Origin: Staphylococcus pettenkoferi
GTDB taxonomy: Bacteria; Bacillota; Bacilli; Staphylococcales; Staphylococcaceae
DNA length: 64,000 nucleotides
Assembly: GCF_026659735.1 (NCBI RefSeq)
Contig: NZ_JANSKK010000005.1
Coordinates: 186,001-250,000, forward strand
Direction: 5' to 3'
The position numbers and the translations under genes were made by a program. Each line of letters opens with the position of its first letter. The stretch's first letter is position 1. Positions 29,501 through 37,266 of the stretch are shown in pieces. The notes under the pieces are model-generated. The model was not told where the DNA came from, did not search any database, and worked only from the letters and a program-made list of their open reading frames with translations.

Positions 29501-30165
29501 CCGACTCAGACGCTGATGCAGACTCCGATGCGGACGCAGATTCAGATGCAGACAGCGATTCCGATGCGGATGCAGACTCAGACGCAGATGCTGATGCAGA
29601 TGCAGACTCAGACGCAGATGCTGATGCAGATGCTGACGCTGACGCAGACTCAGATGCAGACTCAGACGCAGATGCCGATGCAGATGCAGATGCCGATGCA
29701 GATGCAGATTCAGACGCGGATTCAGACGCCGACGCGGATGCCGATGCGGATTCAGATGCAGACGCTGACGCTGATGCGGATTCAGACTCAGATGCAGACT
29801 CTGACTCAGATGCCGACGCCGACGCGGATGCCGATGCGGATGCTGACTCAGATGCGGATGCTGACTCAGACGCAGATGCCGATGCAGATGCAGACTCAGA
29901 CGCAGATGCCGACGCAGACTCAGATGCAGACTCAGACGCTGACCAAGGCACTGAACACGATCCAAACGCAGACCATGATGGCCACAATCAAGACGGTAAT
30001 CATGATAGTCACACTAAAGATCACGGTTCTGACAAAGACCATGACAAAGCACTTCCTGACACTGGTAGCGATAACACCAACACAACATTATTAGGCACAG
30101 TGCTTGCTGGTCTCGGTTCACTTCTATTCTTCCGTCGTCGCAAAGATTCTAAAGAAGAGAAATAA
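23548..30165 (+). CDS. Sdr-type MSCRAMM cell-wall-anchored adhesin
   Basis: This 2205-residue surface protein is anchored by sortase A. It has a YSIRK signal peptide (residues 1-52, cleavage near DAKA-AEED), an acidic Glu/Gln/Thr-rich stretch (about 53-225), then N2/N3-like ligand-binding folds (about 320-640) carrying YVFTDYVDS (about 436), the dock-lock-latch TYTFTDYVD motif. Six SdrD-type B repeats (656-1369) hold EF-hand-like [12 protein letters not shown] calcium loops. A 770-residue Asp-Ala/Asp-Ser stalk (about 1361-2132), LPDTG (2169-2173), a membrane helix and RRRK complete it. GGGAG precedes the ATG. The ligand is unknown. The SdgA/SdgB glycosyltransferases that flank sdr genes in S. 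aureus are absent here. Confidence 0.92.
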   Translation: MSKNPFTNRKNRYSIRKFTVGTASIIIGATLLFGAGQDAKAAEEDGYSQEVGNDTSNSSDDQADTQTKQKENSNNDTQADENSSNNAEETINQANEQEQTSQNGTEHETEATTEQTSEDNSSDETNSDKETKLDEKQQSEEQTDSTEQSQTEDEDTNVESQKSKTEQAESRNEKQTTQEESKTTVDENVQKEGSAKEENATEEEGQVRKSEAPNESSEPKRSVIINKDNLDENQKAELDSFDADYKAAEDKSEVLTKVLKDKNFNDEESAEILSNIKDGDLDNLSSDKVLEKLFYEAIQYSEKHKLPETFATVPTSTTNSISETAGNGGTSFRAVEETGRNVNDKVNFTNLKTEVKTKGGGTRNEFWVTSGDYLLISGDYTIDNDVHSGDYFTFEWGNYFRQGGIHTPPRPHFLYSDDGRIVARGTYDTTTNTTKYVFTDYVDSGLQNIHGHYETTGFTNKDSHTNDKQAYPTNFRLGGQSFSSNVVVDYGHPKTAILTTGVNYVDSRDNTHHMTNYINQSGIKKAGYGLKISLKNMKFDNVSNIKLYRVTNNSSFTDNYNPDVSNLQLVNTTPTISEDGTVARFKYPDFNMAGGQKYIVQYTAKPTNDDPSSRELRTDLYQLGNESNSDNHTVYIGTFGSVSSASGENKPTPKLTYELGDYVWEDSNKDGIQNSNERGIQGVTVVLKNSNGQEIKRTTTDSNGKYLFTGLENGRYTVEFGTPEGYEPTVVDAGNNDEVDSDGSTVNVTINDGSDYTIDSGFHKKEVEPPKEEAKYEIGDYVWEDSNKDGVQNSNERGIQGVTVILKNSNGQEIKRTTTDSEGKYLFSELSNGKYTVEFETPEGYEPTKANVGDDRLDSDGQTVDVTVNNANDYTIDSGFHKPDEQEPPKVEAKYEIGDYVWEDSNKDGVQNSNEQGIQGVTVILKGEDGNEIKRTTTDANGKYLFSDLSNGKYTVEFETPEGYVPTKENVGNDHLDSDGQRVEVTVNNANDYTIDSGFHKPDEQEPPKEEAKYEIGDYVWEDSNKDGIQNSNERGIQGVTVILKGEDGNEIKRTTTDTDGKYLFTDLINGKYTVEFETPEGYEPTKANAGSDDRLDSDGQRVEVTVNNANDYTIDSGFHKPEETPEKPEGTYEIGDYVWEDSNEDGIQNKNEKGIEGVTVILKDKEGKEITRTTTDKDGGYKFTGLHNGDYTVEFETPEGYEPTKPNAGNNPELDSNGTSVHVTVNNHNDYSIDSGFHKKVETPEKPESTYELGDYVWEDTNKDGIQNKEEKGIEGVTVILKDESGAEISRTTTDQDGKYKFTGLKNGKYTVEFVAPEGYVPTKENAGNDSLDSDGSSVEVTINNANDYTIDSGFYKEIDDTDADADSDADADADSDADADSDADADADADADSDADADSDADADADADADADSDADSDADADSDADSDADADADADADSDADADADADADSDADADADADADADADADSDADSDADSDADADADADADSDADADSDSDADADADSDADADSDADADSDADADSDADSDSDADSDADADSDADADSDADADSDADADADADADSDADADADADADSDADSDADADADADADADSDADADSDADSDADADADADADADSDADADADSDADADADADSDADADSDADADSDADADSDADADSDSDADADSDADADADADADADSDADSDSDADSDADSDADSDADADSDADSDADADADADSDADADADADADADADSDSDADADSDADVDADADADADSDADSDADADSDADADADSDADSDADSDADADADADSDSDADADSDADSDADADADADSDADSDADADSDADADSDADADSDADADADADSDSDADADSDADSDADADSDADADADSDADADADADADADSDADSDSDADADADSDADADSDADADSDADADSDADADADADSDSDADSDADADSDADADADADSDADADADADADADSDADSDADSDADADADSDADSDADADSDADADSDADSDSDADADSDADADADADSDADADADADADADSDADSDADADADADADADADSDADSDADADADADSDADADADADSDSDADSDSDADADADADADADSDADADSDADADADADSDADADADSDADSDADQGTEHDPNADHDGHNQDGNHDSHTKDHGSDKDHDKALPDTGSDNTNTTLLGTVLAGLGSLLFFRRRKDSKEEK
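25513..27654 (+). repeat. Six in-frame 357-bp B repeats
   Basis: Units start at 25513, 25870, 26227, 26584, 26941 and 27298, exactly 357 bp (119 codons) apart with no indel. Each begins with the YE(I/L)GDYVWED motif and ends near YTIDSGFHK. Units 3 and 4 share long identical nucleotide stretches, which points to recent duplication or gene conversion. Confidence 0.9.
27628..29943 (+). repeat. Asp-Ala/Asp-Ser dipeptide-repeat stalk
   Basis: About 2.3 kb of GAY-GCN and GAY-TCN/AGY codons. Alanine is commoner than serine, unlike the nearly pure SD stalks of S. aureus Sdr and Clf proteins. A single Val variant (DVD) occurs near 28792. The region spans the cell wall and is prone to slippage and assembly error. 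Confidence 0.92.
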
Positions 30166-30180
30166 TCTTCTTAAACCATA

Positions 30181-30212
30181 GGGTGGTTAGGCTTTGAGCT
30201 TAGCCACTCTAC
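30181..30212 (+). terminator. Probable terminator of the adhesin gene
   Basis: GGGTGGTTAGGC (30181-30192) pairs with GCTTAGCCACTC (30198-30209) through several wobbles, with a TTTGA loop. The T tract is poor. Confidence 0.5.
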
Positions 30213-30336
30213 CTTATTGATTATTAAAATGTATAATTTCCTAGAAAGTAGTGCTTTTACCTATAGCTGAGTTATAATGTATTGTAGGATTACATTTAAG
30301 AACAAGATCAGATTTATAAACTAAGGAGTTAACAAG

Positions 30337-31953
30337 ATGACATTACAGAGCAGTATTTCTCAAGCGCTGGAGATGGCTAGTGCTTATCCTGATAATGACT
30401 ATAGTTTCCTCAGTGTAGGAAATCCTAACAGTAAAGCTGTAGTGCATTTATTTAAAAATAAGAGAAATTTGAAGAATAACATCATTAAGTTTCTTGAAAA
30501 ATATCGTAAAAAATCAGGAAAGCGTCCTCAGTGGATCAAACTCGATTTCGTTACAGATACAGAAGAGGCACGCTTTGAAGATGTGAAAGCAGATTTAATC
30601 AACACGCGACGCAACTATGTAGACTACGGTATAGCGTTAGATGAAGATTGGGATACCGTCTTCCTACCTGAAGAAATCAACGTGAATGCGTTTGTTCGTC
30701 CAGGGAAAGACAAGAAAGGTTTCATCCTATCTGAGACGAATATCAACACATATTTAAATAAATATAAACGTATTCGTGGCAAATATAGTCATGCGAATAT
30801 GCGCGGCGCTGATGTGATCAAGTTTAGAACGAAGAGCTTCTTTATCGAGAATGATCAAGTCTATGACCTACATGCAGATGGCTATATGAAAGGGTTGAGA
30901 CAGGTTGATCATCTTGCCCCAGAACTTGATGATTTAATCTGCAAAGCTACAGATTATTTAGGAAATGAAATTCAAGAAAATGGGAAGTATATTTACGGTT
31001 ATTTCCCTCATTTTGATAAAAAGATCAATTTTTACAATAACCTTAGACACTCATCATCAACATATGCCTTAATCGAAGGACTCGCATACTGTGACAAGGA
31101 CGTCACGTTAGCGAAGAAGCCATTAGAATATTTAATTGAGCATTATTTATACGAAGTAGACGGTAAAGGTCATATCTTTGATGATACGAAAAATATCAAT
31201 GAGATTAAGCTTGGTCAGAATGCTGCATTCGTCTTCGCGGTGTGTGAATATCTTCGTTATCATCCCGAAGAGCAAGGCTTACTTGAGAAAGCGCAACTCG
31301 TTGCTAACGGAATTCTCAGTATGATAGACCCTGACAATGCGCAGACGACACACGTGATTAACTATCCAGATCTCACAACGAAAGAGCAGTTCAGAGTTGT
31401 GTACTATGATGGTGAAGCTGCTTTAGCGTTATTACGCTTGTATCAAATTGACCATAACGAGACGTGGCTCAAAGCAGTTCAAGGTTTATTTGAAAAGTTC
31501 ATCGCAGAGAAATATTGGCAATATCACGACCACTGGCTTGGATATTGTACAAACGAACTCGTTCAAATCGATCCACAACGTAAATATTTCGAATTTGGTA
31601 TACAGAACGTAGCGCCGTATTTGAATTATATTAGAAACCGTGAAACGACATTCCCAACATTTTTAGAAATGCTCATGGCCACATATCACTTGATACAGAA
31701 AGCAAAGAAATCAGGTTATGCTGATTTAGTGGAAGAGTTAATCGACGAAGAAGAATTTATTGAAACGATTCATATCCGCGCCAACTATGAGCGTGTAGGA
31801 TTCTTTTATCCTGAACTTGCGATGTACTTCAAGAATCCAGCACGAATCATCAATTCATTCTTTATTAAACACCACGGCTATCGAGTGCGTATTGACGACA
31901 TTGAGCATTACATTTCAGGCTTAGTTCAATATCGCAAAGTGTTTAACGATTAA
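30337..31953 (+). CDS. Predicted (alpha/alpha)6-barrel protein of unknown function
   Basis: I cannot name this 538-residue soluble protein with certainty. The C-terminal half (about 220-500) shows repeated helical-hairpin motifs such as SSSTYALIEGLAYC, VVYYDGEAALALLRLYQ and DHWLGYCTNELV, like six-hairpin glycosidases or epimerases. The N-terminal ~200 residues are a separate alpha/beta domain. No signal peptide is present. AAGGAG lies 8 nt before the ATG. Its place after the adhesin could mean a link to surface glycan metabolism, but nothing proves it. Confidence 0.5.
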   Translation: MTLQSSISQALEMASAYPDNDYSFLSVGNPNSKAVVHLFKNKRNLKNNIIKFLEKYRKKSGKRPQWIKLDFVTDTEEARFEDVKADLINTRRNYVDYGIALDEDWDTVFLPEEINVNAFVRPGKDKKGFILSETNINTYLNKYKRIRGKYSHANMRGADVIKFRTKSFFIENDQVYDLHADGYMKGLRQVDHLAPELDDLICKATDYLGNEIQENGKYIYGYFPHFDKKINFYNNLRHSSSTYALIEGLAYCDKDVTLAKKPLEYLIEHYLYEVDGKGHIFDDTKNINEIKLGQNAAFVFAVCEYLRYHPEEQGLLEKAQLVANGILSMIDPDNAQTTHVINYPDLTTKEQFRVVYYDGEAALALLRLYQIDHNETWLKAVQGLFEKFIAEKYWQYHDHWLGYCTNELVQIDPQRKYFEFGIQNVAPYLNYIRNRETTFPTFLEMLMATYHLIQKAKKSGYADLVEELIDEEEFIETIHIRANYERVGFFYPELAMYFKNPARIINSFFIKHHGYRVRIDDIEHYISGLVQYRKVFND

Positions 31954-31989
31954 CTTGAAAGTATTGATCGAGTGAGGAGGTGTTCGAAG

Positions 31990-32082
31990 ATGGCTAATAA
32001 AGAGAACAAAGGTACAATCTCAGGTACAGTTAAGGAAACTAAAGAAGGTACAATTCAAGGTACAGTTAAAGAGAATAAATAA
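31990..32082 (+). CDS. 30-residue protein with an internal repeat
   Basis: ATG at 31990 follows GAGGAGG at about 9 nt. The peptide MANKENKGTISGTVKE... holds two near-identical units, GTISGTVKE and GTIQGTVKE. It is highly charged and has no membrane segment. A strong ribosome binding site plus the internal peptide repeat argue for a real gene. Function unknown. Confidence 0.5.
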   Translation: MANKENKGTISGTVKETKEGTIQGTVKENK

Positions 32083-32233
32083 GAAATGAAGTATGCGGGC
32101 AGTCTTATTTTTCAAGAAACAACTATCCCCAATAATTGTAAAATGAAGGTAAGCGCCGCATAACATCGTACATTTCTGTAATTCATTTCATTCAGTATAG
32201 AAGTAAACAATATAATGTAGAACAATTCCAATG

Positions 32234-32276
32234 AGGCGGGGCGAGAATTCAAGCGTGGATTCCGTCCTGCCTTTTA
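32234..32276 (+). terminator. Probable terminator
   Basis: AGGCGGG (32234-32240) pairs with CCTGCCT (32266-32272), extended by an imperfect inner stem and followed by TTTT. The rest of the 32083-32399 gap holds only a -10-like TATAAT near 32340 for the next gene. Confidence 0.55.
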
Positions 32277-32399
32277 CTATAGGAAAGAACGGCTCGCGAA
32301 TAAGGTAGATGAATCACTATTCGGACAGACGTGTTCGTAGTATAATTGAAAATAAGTAGTGGACAACACGACGATTCCAGACAAACAGAGGTGTTAAGC

Positions 32400-32825
32400 G
32401 TGAATAAGAAGACGATAGAGAAACAGGCAGTAGAAAGCCAAACTGAACATGCATCACAATCAGATCAAGCGGTTGAAGTAAACGAGATCTCAGCAGAAGA
32501 TGTAAAGCAAAGTTCAGAAGAAAGTAGAAAAGAAGACAGCCAGACGTCTAATAATAGTAAAAATATTGAGCGCGCTTCGTCGAAACAGGATGACGAGGTG
32601 GATGCGAAGAAGGATGAAGAGAAATCGGACATCGATAAAGAAATTGAGGCAGAATTGTTAGCGTATTTAGATGGTAAAGAATCCAAAGAGGAAGAACCTG
32701 AAAAGAAGAAATACAAGACGGTCGGATTCCTGGTTATTCTTGTGTTAGCTGCACTCGCGATTATGCGTTTCGCGAAGCATTTAATGTTTGCAGCTCCGTT
32801 TCTACCGCACATGTTAGGGCATTAA
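32400..32825 (+). CDS. Acidic single-pass membrane protein
   Basis: A 141-residue protein with a long disordered region rich in Glu, Ser, Lys and Asp (about 1-105), then one C-terminal transmembrane segment (about 107-125, VGFLVILVLAALAIMRF) and a short tail. The layout suggests a tail-anchored protein. A TTG at 32346 gives a longer frame, but GAGGTG lies 6 nt before the GTG at 32400, which is preferred. Family not recognised. Confidence 0.55.
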   Translation: MNKKTIEKQAVESQTEHASQSDQAVEVNEISAEDVKQSSEESRKEDSQTSNNSKNIERASSKQDDEVDAKKDEEKSDIDKEIEAELLAYLDGKESKEEEPEKKKYKTVGFLVILVLAALAIMRFAKHLMFAAPFLPHMLGH

Positions 32826-33006
32826 ACGGGTGCTTGAATAGTGATAATCAAGTTATGGCGGGTCGAGAAGTTTCTCGACTCGTTTTTTAATGGGAGGAGA
32901 TGGACGTGTTCACAGAGAAGTATGAGTAGTTCTGTTTACGGTTGTTGTGATGATTAGATAAAGTGGTAGTAGTACGAAGAAATCTTTCAAGAAAAGGAGC
33001 GGTTTT

Positions 33007-33858
33007 GTGAAGAAATTCGGCTTGCTCGCTTTATTAAGTCTAATTTGGGGTTCACAATTCTTATTTACTGCGGTCATCGCAAATGATGCCAGTGCGACAT
33101 TCATCGCATTTGGCAAAGCAGTATTGGGCGCCACATTCTTAACTATTGTCACGATGTTGATGGAGAAAGGGAATTACAGAAAGCAATGGTTGTTATACAT
33201 ATTTATCGCATTATTTGAAGTTGTGTTGCCCTTTATCTTCATCGCACAAGGACAACGCCACGTTTCAAGTGGTATTAGTTCCGTGATTATGGCACTTATG
33301 CCTGTGTTCACATTACTCATCATGTTTATCGCGACATCGAAGAAACTTAATTTATTCGAAACTATAGCGATCATACTTGGTTTTATTGGGGTCGTCTTCA
33401 TTTCATGGGATCCGCAACACTTTGATTATGACTCTATCTTGTCGCTCGTCTTACTCGTGAGCGCGACGTTTTGTTTCGCCATTTCACTTGTGCTGATGCA
33501 ACGTTTAAAAGACCCGGCGCCACTTCATCATATGAGGAACGTGTTATATATCGCGAGTGGGATGTTGCTGATGCTACTCATCATTGTTCCGCACGCATTT
33601 ACTTTTGATTTCAATGGAGGACAGTGGGTAAGTCTAATTATTCTCGGAATTGTGCACTCCGCGCTTGCCTATGTAATTTACAATACGTTGGTTAACTTAT
33701 ATAGTCCCATTTTTGCATCTTTAGCAAACTACATGGTCCCAGTTGTTGGATTATTGCTAGGTCTCATTTTCTTACATGAACATCTGTCAGTGAACGCAAT
33801 GATTGGAATTGTGATTGTTTTTATTTCATTGATATTGAGTCAGAAACAATCGGCTTAG
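33007..33858 (+). CDS. EamA/DMT-family transporter
   Basis: A 283-residue protein with ten predicted transmembrane segments in two EamA halves (about 1-135 and 145-280). Typical features are SLIWGSQFLFTAV at the N-terminus and the SLANYMVPVVGLLLG motif in the second half. These proteins export amino acids or other metabolites. GTG start with AAAGGAG at 7 nt. The substrate cannot be inferred. Confidence 0.85.
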   Translation: MKKFGLLALLSLIWGSQFLFTAVIANDASATFIAFGKAVLGATFLTIVTMLMEKGNYRKQWLLYIFIALFEVVLPFIFIAQGQRHVSSGISSVIMALMPVFTLLIMFIATSKKLNLFETIAIILGFIGVVFISWDPQHFDYDSILSLVLLVSATFCFAISLVLMQRLKDPAPLHHMRNVLYIASGMLLMLLIIVPHAFTFDFNGGQWVSLIILGIVHSALAYVIYNTLVNLYSPIFASLANYMVPVVGLLLGLIFLHEHLSVNAMIGIVIVFISLILSQKQSA

Positions 33859-33886
33859 ATACGTTGCGTTGTCTGATAAGAGAAAA

Positions 33887-33921
33887 GCACAATCTGGTCG
33901 GCATTCCAGATTGTGCATTTT
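33887..33921. terminator. Bidirectional terminator
   Basis: Perfect 11-bp stem GCACAATCTGG/CCAGATTGTGC with an 8-nt loop. It is followed by ATTTTT on the plus strand and TTTTCTC on the minus strand, between convergent genes. Confidence 0.9.
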
Positions 33922-33928
33922 TAAGACA

Positions 33929-34822
33929 TTAGTTATGTTTAACTTCAGAAGTTTGAGGGTCGAAATAGTTAATAGATTGTTTACGCAACTGATCTTTCTG
34001 TTCATTGCTCAAGCCATGTTGGTTGCCATAAACAGTAGTCTCCCAACTACCATACATTGGATTAGGGAAGATGATGTACTTCTTACCGAAATCTTCCGCA
34101 TGTTCATCAAGAAACTCGTCGCGTGATTCTTGCGTCGCTTCTTTCGGATTATCGAAATCTAACAGATTATCACCAAATAACATGATTAATTTATGGTTTT
34201 GGCGTACTTTGTCACGACGCGCAGATTTGTCTTTTTCGTTTTTATCTTTTAACATAATATGTTCTTTATCTGCTTGTGGAAGACCTTGATTCTTCAAATT
34301 CTCTTGAGTCGGTTTAAAATCTTCATCCTGATCTCTATCAGATATGTAATAAATATCGACACCTTTTTTATCAGCATAGTTCAAGAAATCTTTCGCGCCG
34401 TACACCGGTTTCGCTTGTGCAGACTCAACCCACTCATGCCAACCATCAGGATGAGACTTATTATTTAAAGATGCGTAGCCTTGATAAGGAGAATTGTCTA
34501 ATACTGTTTCGTCAATATCGAGCGCAATCGCCAACTTTTTCTTACCTTTATTATTCTTGATTTCGCGATCTAAATTCGCCTTCGCAGTATTATAACCCTG
34601 CGCATATAACGCTTTCGCTTCCGCCGAGTTCTGATACCATGACACTGCCATATAGTTCTGAACACCGAGATCAGTTTGACTCGCAGGCGTTTGAGTTTGC
34701 GTACTTTGACTTGGCGCCGTTTGATGCGCACCTCCACCAGATGCCTGAGTAGTGAGTGGCGTAGATACAGTTACAGCCCCCGCGAGTGCGACAGCCGATA
34801 CATATTTTGTAAAACGATTCAT
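33929..34822 (-). CDS. 5'-nucleotidase/acid phosphatase, e(P4) HAD family
   Basis: This secreted 297-residue HAD phosphatase has a signal peptide (residues 1-28, cleavage near TQA-SGG), nucleophile motif LDIDETVLDNS (about 100-110), YYISDRD (motif II, about 157) and LFGDNLLDF (motif IV, about 218). It matches the P4/OlpA family that strips phosphate from nucleotides outside the cell. Unlike H. influenzae e(P4), no lipobox Cys is present, so it is probably released. GAGGTG precedes the ATG. Confidence 0.85.
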   Translation of the reverse strand: MNRFTKYVSAVALAGAVTVSTPLTTQASGGGAHQTAPSQSTQTQTPASQTDLGVQNYMAVSWYQNSAEAKALYAQGYNTAKANLDREIKNNKGKKKLAIALDIDETVLDNSPYQGYASLNNKSHPDGWHEWVESAQAKPVYGAKDFLNYADKKGVDIYYISDRDQDEDFKPTQENLKNQGLPQADKEHIMLKDKNEKDKSARRDKVRQNHKLIMLFGDNLLDFDNPKEATQESRDEFLDEHAEDFGKKYIIFPNPMYGSWETTVYGNQHGLSNEQKDQLRKQSINYFDPQTSEVKHN

Positions 34823-34984
34823 AAAGTCACCTCATTAAATAATTATCTTACATAATTACATTCTACTATATGTTTAAGTTGGAAAATAGATAGAATTAAA
34901 TTTATTGAAATAACTTTATGAGTGTAAGTTGAATTTATTTAAAATTACCAAATATGTGGTTGAGCAAAAGTGGTACATTTTAAC

Positions 34985-35353
34985 CTATTGAGTTTTACGT
35001 GGAAAGAAAGCAAAAATAACAAAAGTTACGAGCAAGATTAAGATAAATTGAATAACGCTGAGAACGATGGCGAAACTATTAGCGGTAAAAGGTTTAAAAT
35101 AACCTACCGTTTTATCAATATCGATGAAAAGCTGTACACAAACCCAAGAAATGAAGATGCCAATAACTCGACTTATGAACATACTGACTCGCGTTTTGAG
35201 TTTAACTTTAAAAAAAGTAATGCTAATTAAGAAAACAACGATGAGATAAGGAATATAGCCGATCGTTGAACCCGTTTGATAGTCAGTCATCATGCCGATA
35301 AACTCTAGTGGGAATAGGGATAAAATAAATGCAATAATTCTAAAATATTTCAT
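34985..35353 (-). CDS. Small four-helix membrane protein
   Basis: A 122-residue hydrophobic protein with four predicted membrane helices (about 5-22, 31-48, 57-78, 92-116) and a basic tail FFPRKTQ. AAAGGTG precedes the ATG at about 10 nt. It is unrecognised and stands alone just left of the toxin-antitoxin array. Confidence 0.55.
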   Translation of the reverse strand: MKYFRIIAFILSLFPLEFIGMMTDYQTGSTIGYIPYLIVVFLISITFFKVKLKTRVSMFISRVIGIFISWVCVQLFIDIDKTVGYFKPFTANSFAIVLSVIQFILILLVTFVIFAFFPRKTQ

Positions 35354-35537
35354 TTAATCATTTCACCTTTTAATAATTTTATGTCTTGAGTGTAGCATTA
35401 AGGAAAGAATAATTAAAATTATAGGAGAGGGGGATATAAAATACGGCTATTTGAGAAGCGGTTGACGATCTGAGTATTATTGGTTTGAATATGCATTTAA
35501 GTTTTGCAATTAGAGAGACATTGATGTATAATCACGT

Positions 35538-35601
35538 TAATAAGTATTTCAACCATTAATACACCAAACCCCCTCACTATGGCCGTAGTGAGGGGGTTTT
35601 A
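35538..35601 (+). ncRNA. Antitoxin RNA 1 (RNAII-like) of a type I TA locus
   Basis: Promoter TTGCAA (35504-35509), 17-bp spacer and TATAAT (35527-35532) predict a ~63-nt RNA ending at the hairpin CCCCCTCACTA/TAGTGAGGGGG (35569-35596) with TTTT. It contains AAGTATTTCAACCAT and ATACACC (35542-35565). These nearly repeat the plus-strand sequence over toxin 1's start and ribosome binding site (35706-35731), so the RNA can pair in trans with the toxin's translation start, as in the par/fst design. Confidence 0.7.
35569..35600. terminator. Shared bidirectional terminator of TA copy 1
   Basis: Perfect 11-bp stem with a TGGCCG-type loop at the convergence point of toxin and antitoxin transcripts. 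Confidence 0.85.
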
Positions 35602-35612
35602 TGTAGTGATGG

Positions 35613-35720
35613 TTAACGTCGTCTTTTTTTGTCGTTGCGACTACGTAACCATTGCGTAAAAGTCGCAACGATACAGCCACTAATAATAGTGACTATAAAT
35701 TGAGTAAGTATCTCAACCAT
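35613..35720 (-). CDS. Type I toxin, Fst/PepA1-like (copy 1)
   Basis: A 35-residue peptide starting MVEILTQF, with a hydrophobic helix IISGCIVATF, then QWLRSRND and a basic KKRRR end. It matches the xISGCxxAxFxxWLxxRN pattern of staphylococcal PepA1/Fst membrane toxins. GGAGGTG lies just before the ATG. The promoter is an extended -10 TGGTATAAT (35778-35786, minus strand) about 50 nt upstream. It is transcribed leftward into the bidirectional hairpin shared with antitoxin RNA 1. It is expected to depolarise or disrupt the membrane if unpaired. Confidence 0.8.
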   Translation of the reverse strand: MVEILTQFIVTIISGCIVATFTQWLRSRNDKKRRR

Positions 35721-36094
35721 CGCAATACACCTCCTTCCTACGTCATATTTGACGTCCGAAGCAGAGACGACTTCTATATTATACCAAGTAATTGTTATGA
35801 GAATAACTTATAACACTCAGGATTATAAAAAATATATAAATTAATTTTTTATATAGAAGTACATTTCGTATTTTGAATAATAATGAGAATAAGTGTACGT
35901 AAGCTCTATTTATTGCTAGTATCCTATACATATTCTTCATATTTAGCTCTAAATAGTACCGTTTTAATCGCGGTTATATTATACACTTTTTAAATAGTGT
36001 ATAATAATATAAGGAACTAAAGTTCAATGATAGTCACACCAGACGCTTCACTACTTCTATAGTGTCAGTTTTTATGTGGTGATGACTAATGTCA

Positions 36095-36193
36095 TCAATT
36101 TTTATTGTTGCGCTTACTTAGCCAATGAGTAAAATACGCAACAGCTAAACCGCTAAAGATTGTGGTTGTAATCTTAGTAAAAATCTTAGCTGC
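36095..36193 (-). pseudogene. Decayed Fst-like toxin (copy 2)
   Basis: The reading AAKIFTKITTTIFSGLAVAYF...HWLSKRNN keeps the SG-x-A-x-A-x-F, WL and RN positions of the toxin. The start codon is lost: the codon at the expected Met is GCA, and a nearby GTG is out of frame. AGGAG remains at 36207-36211. The partner terminator (about 36050-36080) is also degraded, so this locus is probably dead. Confidence 0.6.
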
Positions 36194-36347
36194 ACAATTG
36201 TTAATTCTCCTTATTATGTGACGTAGTGAGGAGTTTTTCATTGAATAAAGTAGTTTCTAATACATTGATTTATCCTAAAGTTTGTACAGAGAAGGAACAA
36301 ATGCATATATGCTTTGCAATTCGTTGAGCACTGGGATATAATTATAT

Positions 36348-36407
36348 TGTAAAAGCTCTATCATAGAAACACCAAACCCCTCACTACGGCAATAGTGAGG
36401 GGTTTTA
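36348..36407 (+). ncRNA. Antitoxin RNA 3 (RNAII-like)
   Basis: The same promoter geometry as copy 1: TTGCAA (36314-36319), 17 bp, TATAAT (36337-36342). The ~60-nt RNA ends at CCCCTCACTA/TAGTGAGGGG (36377-36402) plus TTTT. It holds AAGCTCTATCAT and AAACACC (36353-36373), copies of the sequence over toxin 3's start (36518-36540) but unlike those of copy 1. This predicts self-specific silencing. Confidence 0.7.
36377..36406. terminator. Shared bidirectional terminator of TA copy 3
   Basis: 10-bp stem CCCCTCACTA/TAGTGAGGGG with a CGGCAA loop, extended by AA/TT pairs. Confidence 0.85.
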
Positions 36408-36427
36408 TACGGTGATGGCTACTGTCG

Positions 36428-36529
36428 TCACTTTTTACGATCATTGCGATTACGTAGCCATTGTGCAAATATCGCAACGATACAACCACTAATTATTGTG
36501 GTTGTAACTTGTATAACAAGCTCTATCAT
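36428..36529 (-). CDS. Type I toxin, Fst/PepA1-like (copy 3)
   Basis: A 33-residue peptide MIELVIQVTTTIISGCIVAI..., with QWLRNRND and a basic end, closely similar to copy 1 but with a different first segment. GAGGTG precedes the ATG. The same TGGTATAAT promoter lies on the minus strand (-10 at 36587-36592). A transmembrane helix followed by charged residues fits a pore-forming or membrane-stressing toxin. Confidence 0.8.
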   Translation of the reverse strand: MIELVIQVTTTIISGCIVAIFAQWLRNRNDRKK

Positions 36530-36900
36530 GAGGAAACACCTCTTTTCTGTGTCTTTATTTATCACAGTAGATATGACGACGCCTATATTATACCAAGTAA
36601 TTAACTTTAGAATAATTCAAAACACCTATAAATATAAAAAATAACAGAAATTGAATTTATATATAGAAGTACACTGCGTATTTTAAGAAACATTTAGAAA
36701 TAGTGTGTTTAGTCTCTATTTTTAGCCAGTTTCTACATATATTTTTAAGTTTTAGCTCTGAACATTACTGTTTCTAGACTTTTTATACTATACATTTTTT
36801 AAACGATAGTGTATAATGGGTTTAAATAGAAATACTTTATAGGAAACAATAGCTTTCACAGTATTATAATCGTAGAACCTAAGGGTACGGTGGAGCATTA

Positions 36901-36993
36901 TCATCTTTTCACTATTACGTAGCTATTGCGTAAAAATCGCGACGAAAAACCACTAAGGACTAGAGCAATAATATTGAGTGACACGATTAGCAT
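36901..36993 (-). pseudogene. Decayed Fst-like toxin (copy 4)
   Basis: The start and GAGGTG site are intact (MLIVSLNIIALVLSGF), but compared with copy 1 one base is missing after the SG codons, and the Trp codon of QWL has become TAG in the original frame. A 30-residue frameshifted product remains readable. The partner antitoxin promoter and terminator are no longer recognisable. Confidence 0.6.
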
Positions 36994-37135
36994 TGCAATA
37001 CACCTCTTTCCTGCACTGGAAATAACACAGAAGATATGACGACATTTTTATTATTATTCAGAAAGATAATGTTCATTATCAACTAATGCTTCGATATGAT
37101 TTTGTGAAAGTGAATCGGTTGTTTGCTATGAATAA

Positions 37136-37171
37136 GTTCCCTTGCTACTGGAATAGTGAGGGACTTTTTTT
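37136..37171 (+). terminator. Remnant or solitary TA-type terminator
   Basis: TCCCTTGCTAC...AGTGAGGGA followed by T7 resembles the TA terminators with small changes but has no toxin beside it. It probably marks a fifth, lost copy. Confidence 0.5.
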
Positions 37172-37266
37172 GCTATTTTGAGTCGTAAATTCTGTGAATA
37201 TGATAGAGTATTTGTGTTGTAAGTTATTTTATATAAATTCTTATACAATATAGGTGGGGGATGACT

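Noticed and set aside
25513..29943. Regular repeats that could suggest a CRISPR array.
   Set aside because: Repeats are coding, in frame, without unique spacers, and no cas genes are present.
27599..30094. Very long open frames on the minus strand (788 and 790 codons) and other plus frames (388 and 430 codons) across the adhesin stalk.
   Set aside because: They are a by-product of GAY-GCN/TCN codon repetition, which cannot make stop codons in those frames. Their products are meaningless Ser-Ala, Arg-His-Leu or Thr-Gln-Met runs with no ribosome binding sites.
32465..32812. A 115-codon minus frame opposite the acidic membrane protein.
   Set aside because: Ser/Phe/Leu-rich mirror of Glu/Lys/Ser codons; no ribosome binding site.
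33929..34822. Calling the P4-type phosphatase a lipoprotein from its family name.
   Set aside because: No Cys follows the signal peptide; the sequence after it is ASGGG, so a released protein is more likely.
36444..36644. A 66-codon plus-strand frame across TA copy 3.
   Set aside because: It runs antisense to the toxin and its leader, has no ribosome binding site, and the minus-strand toxin has far better support.
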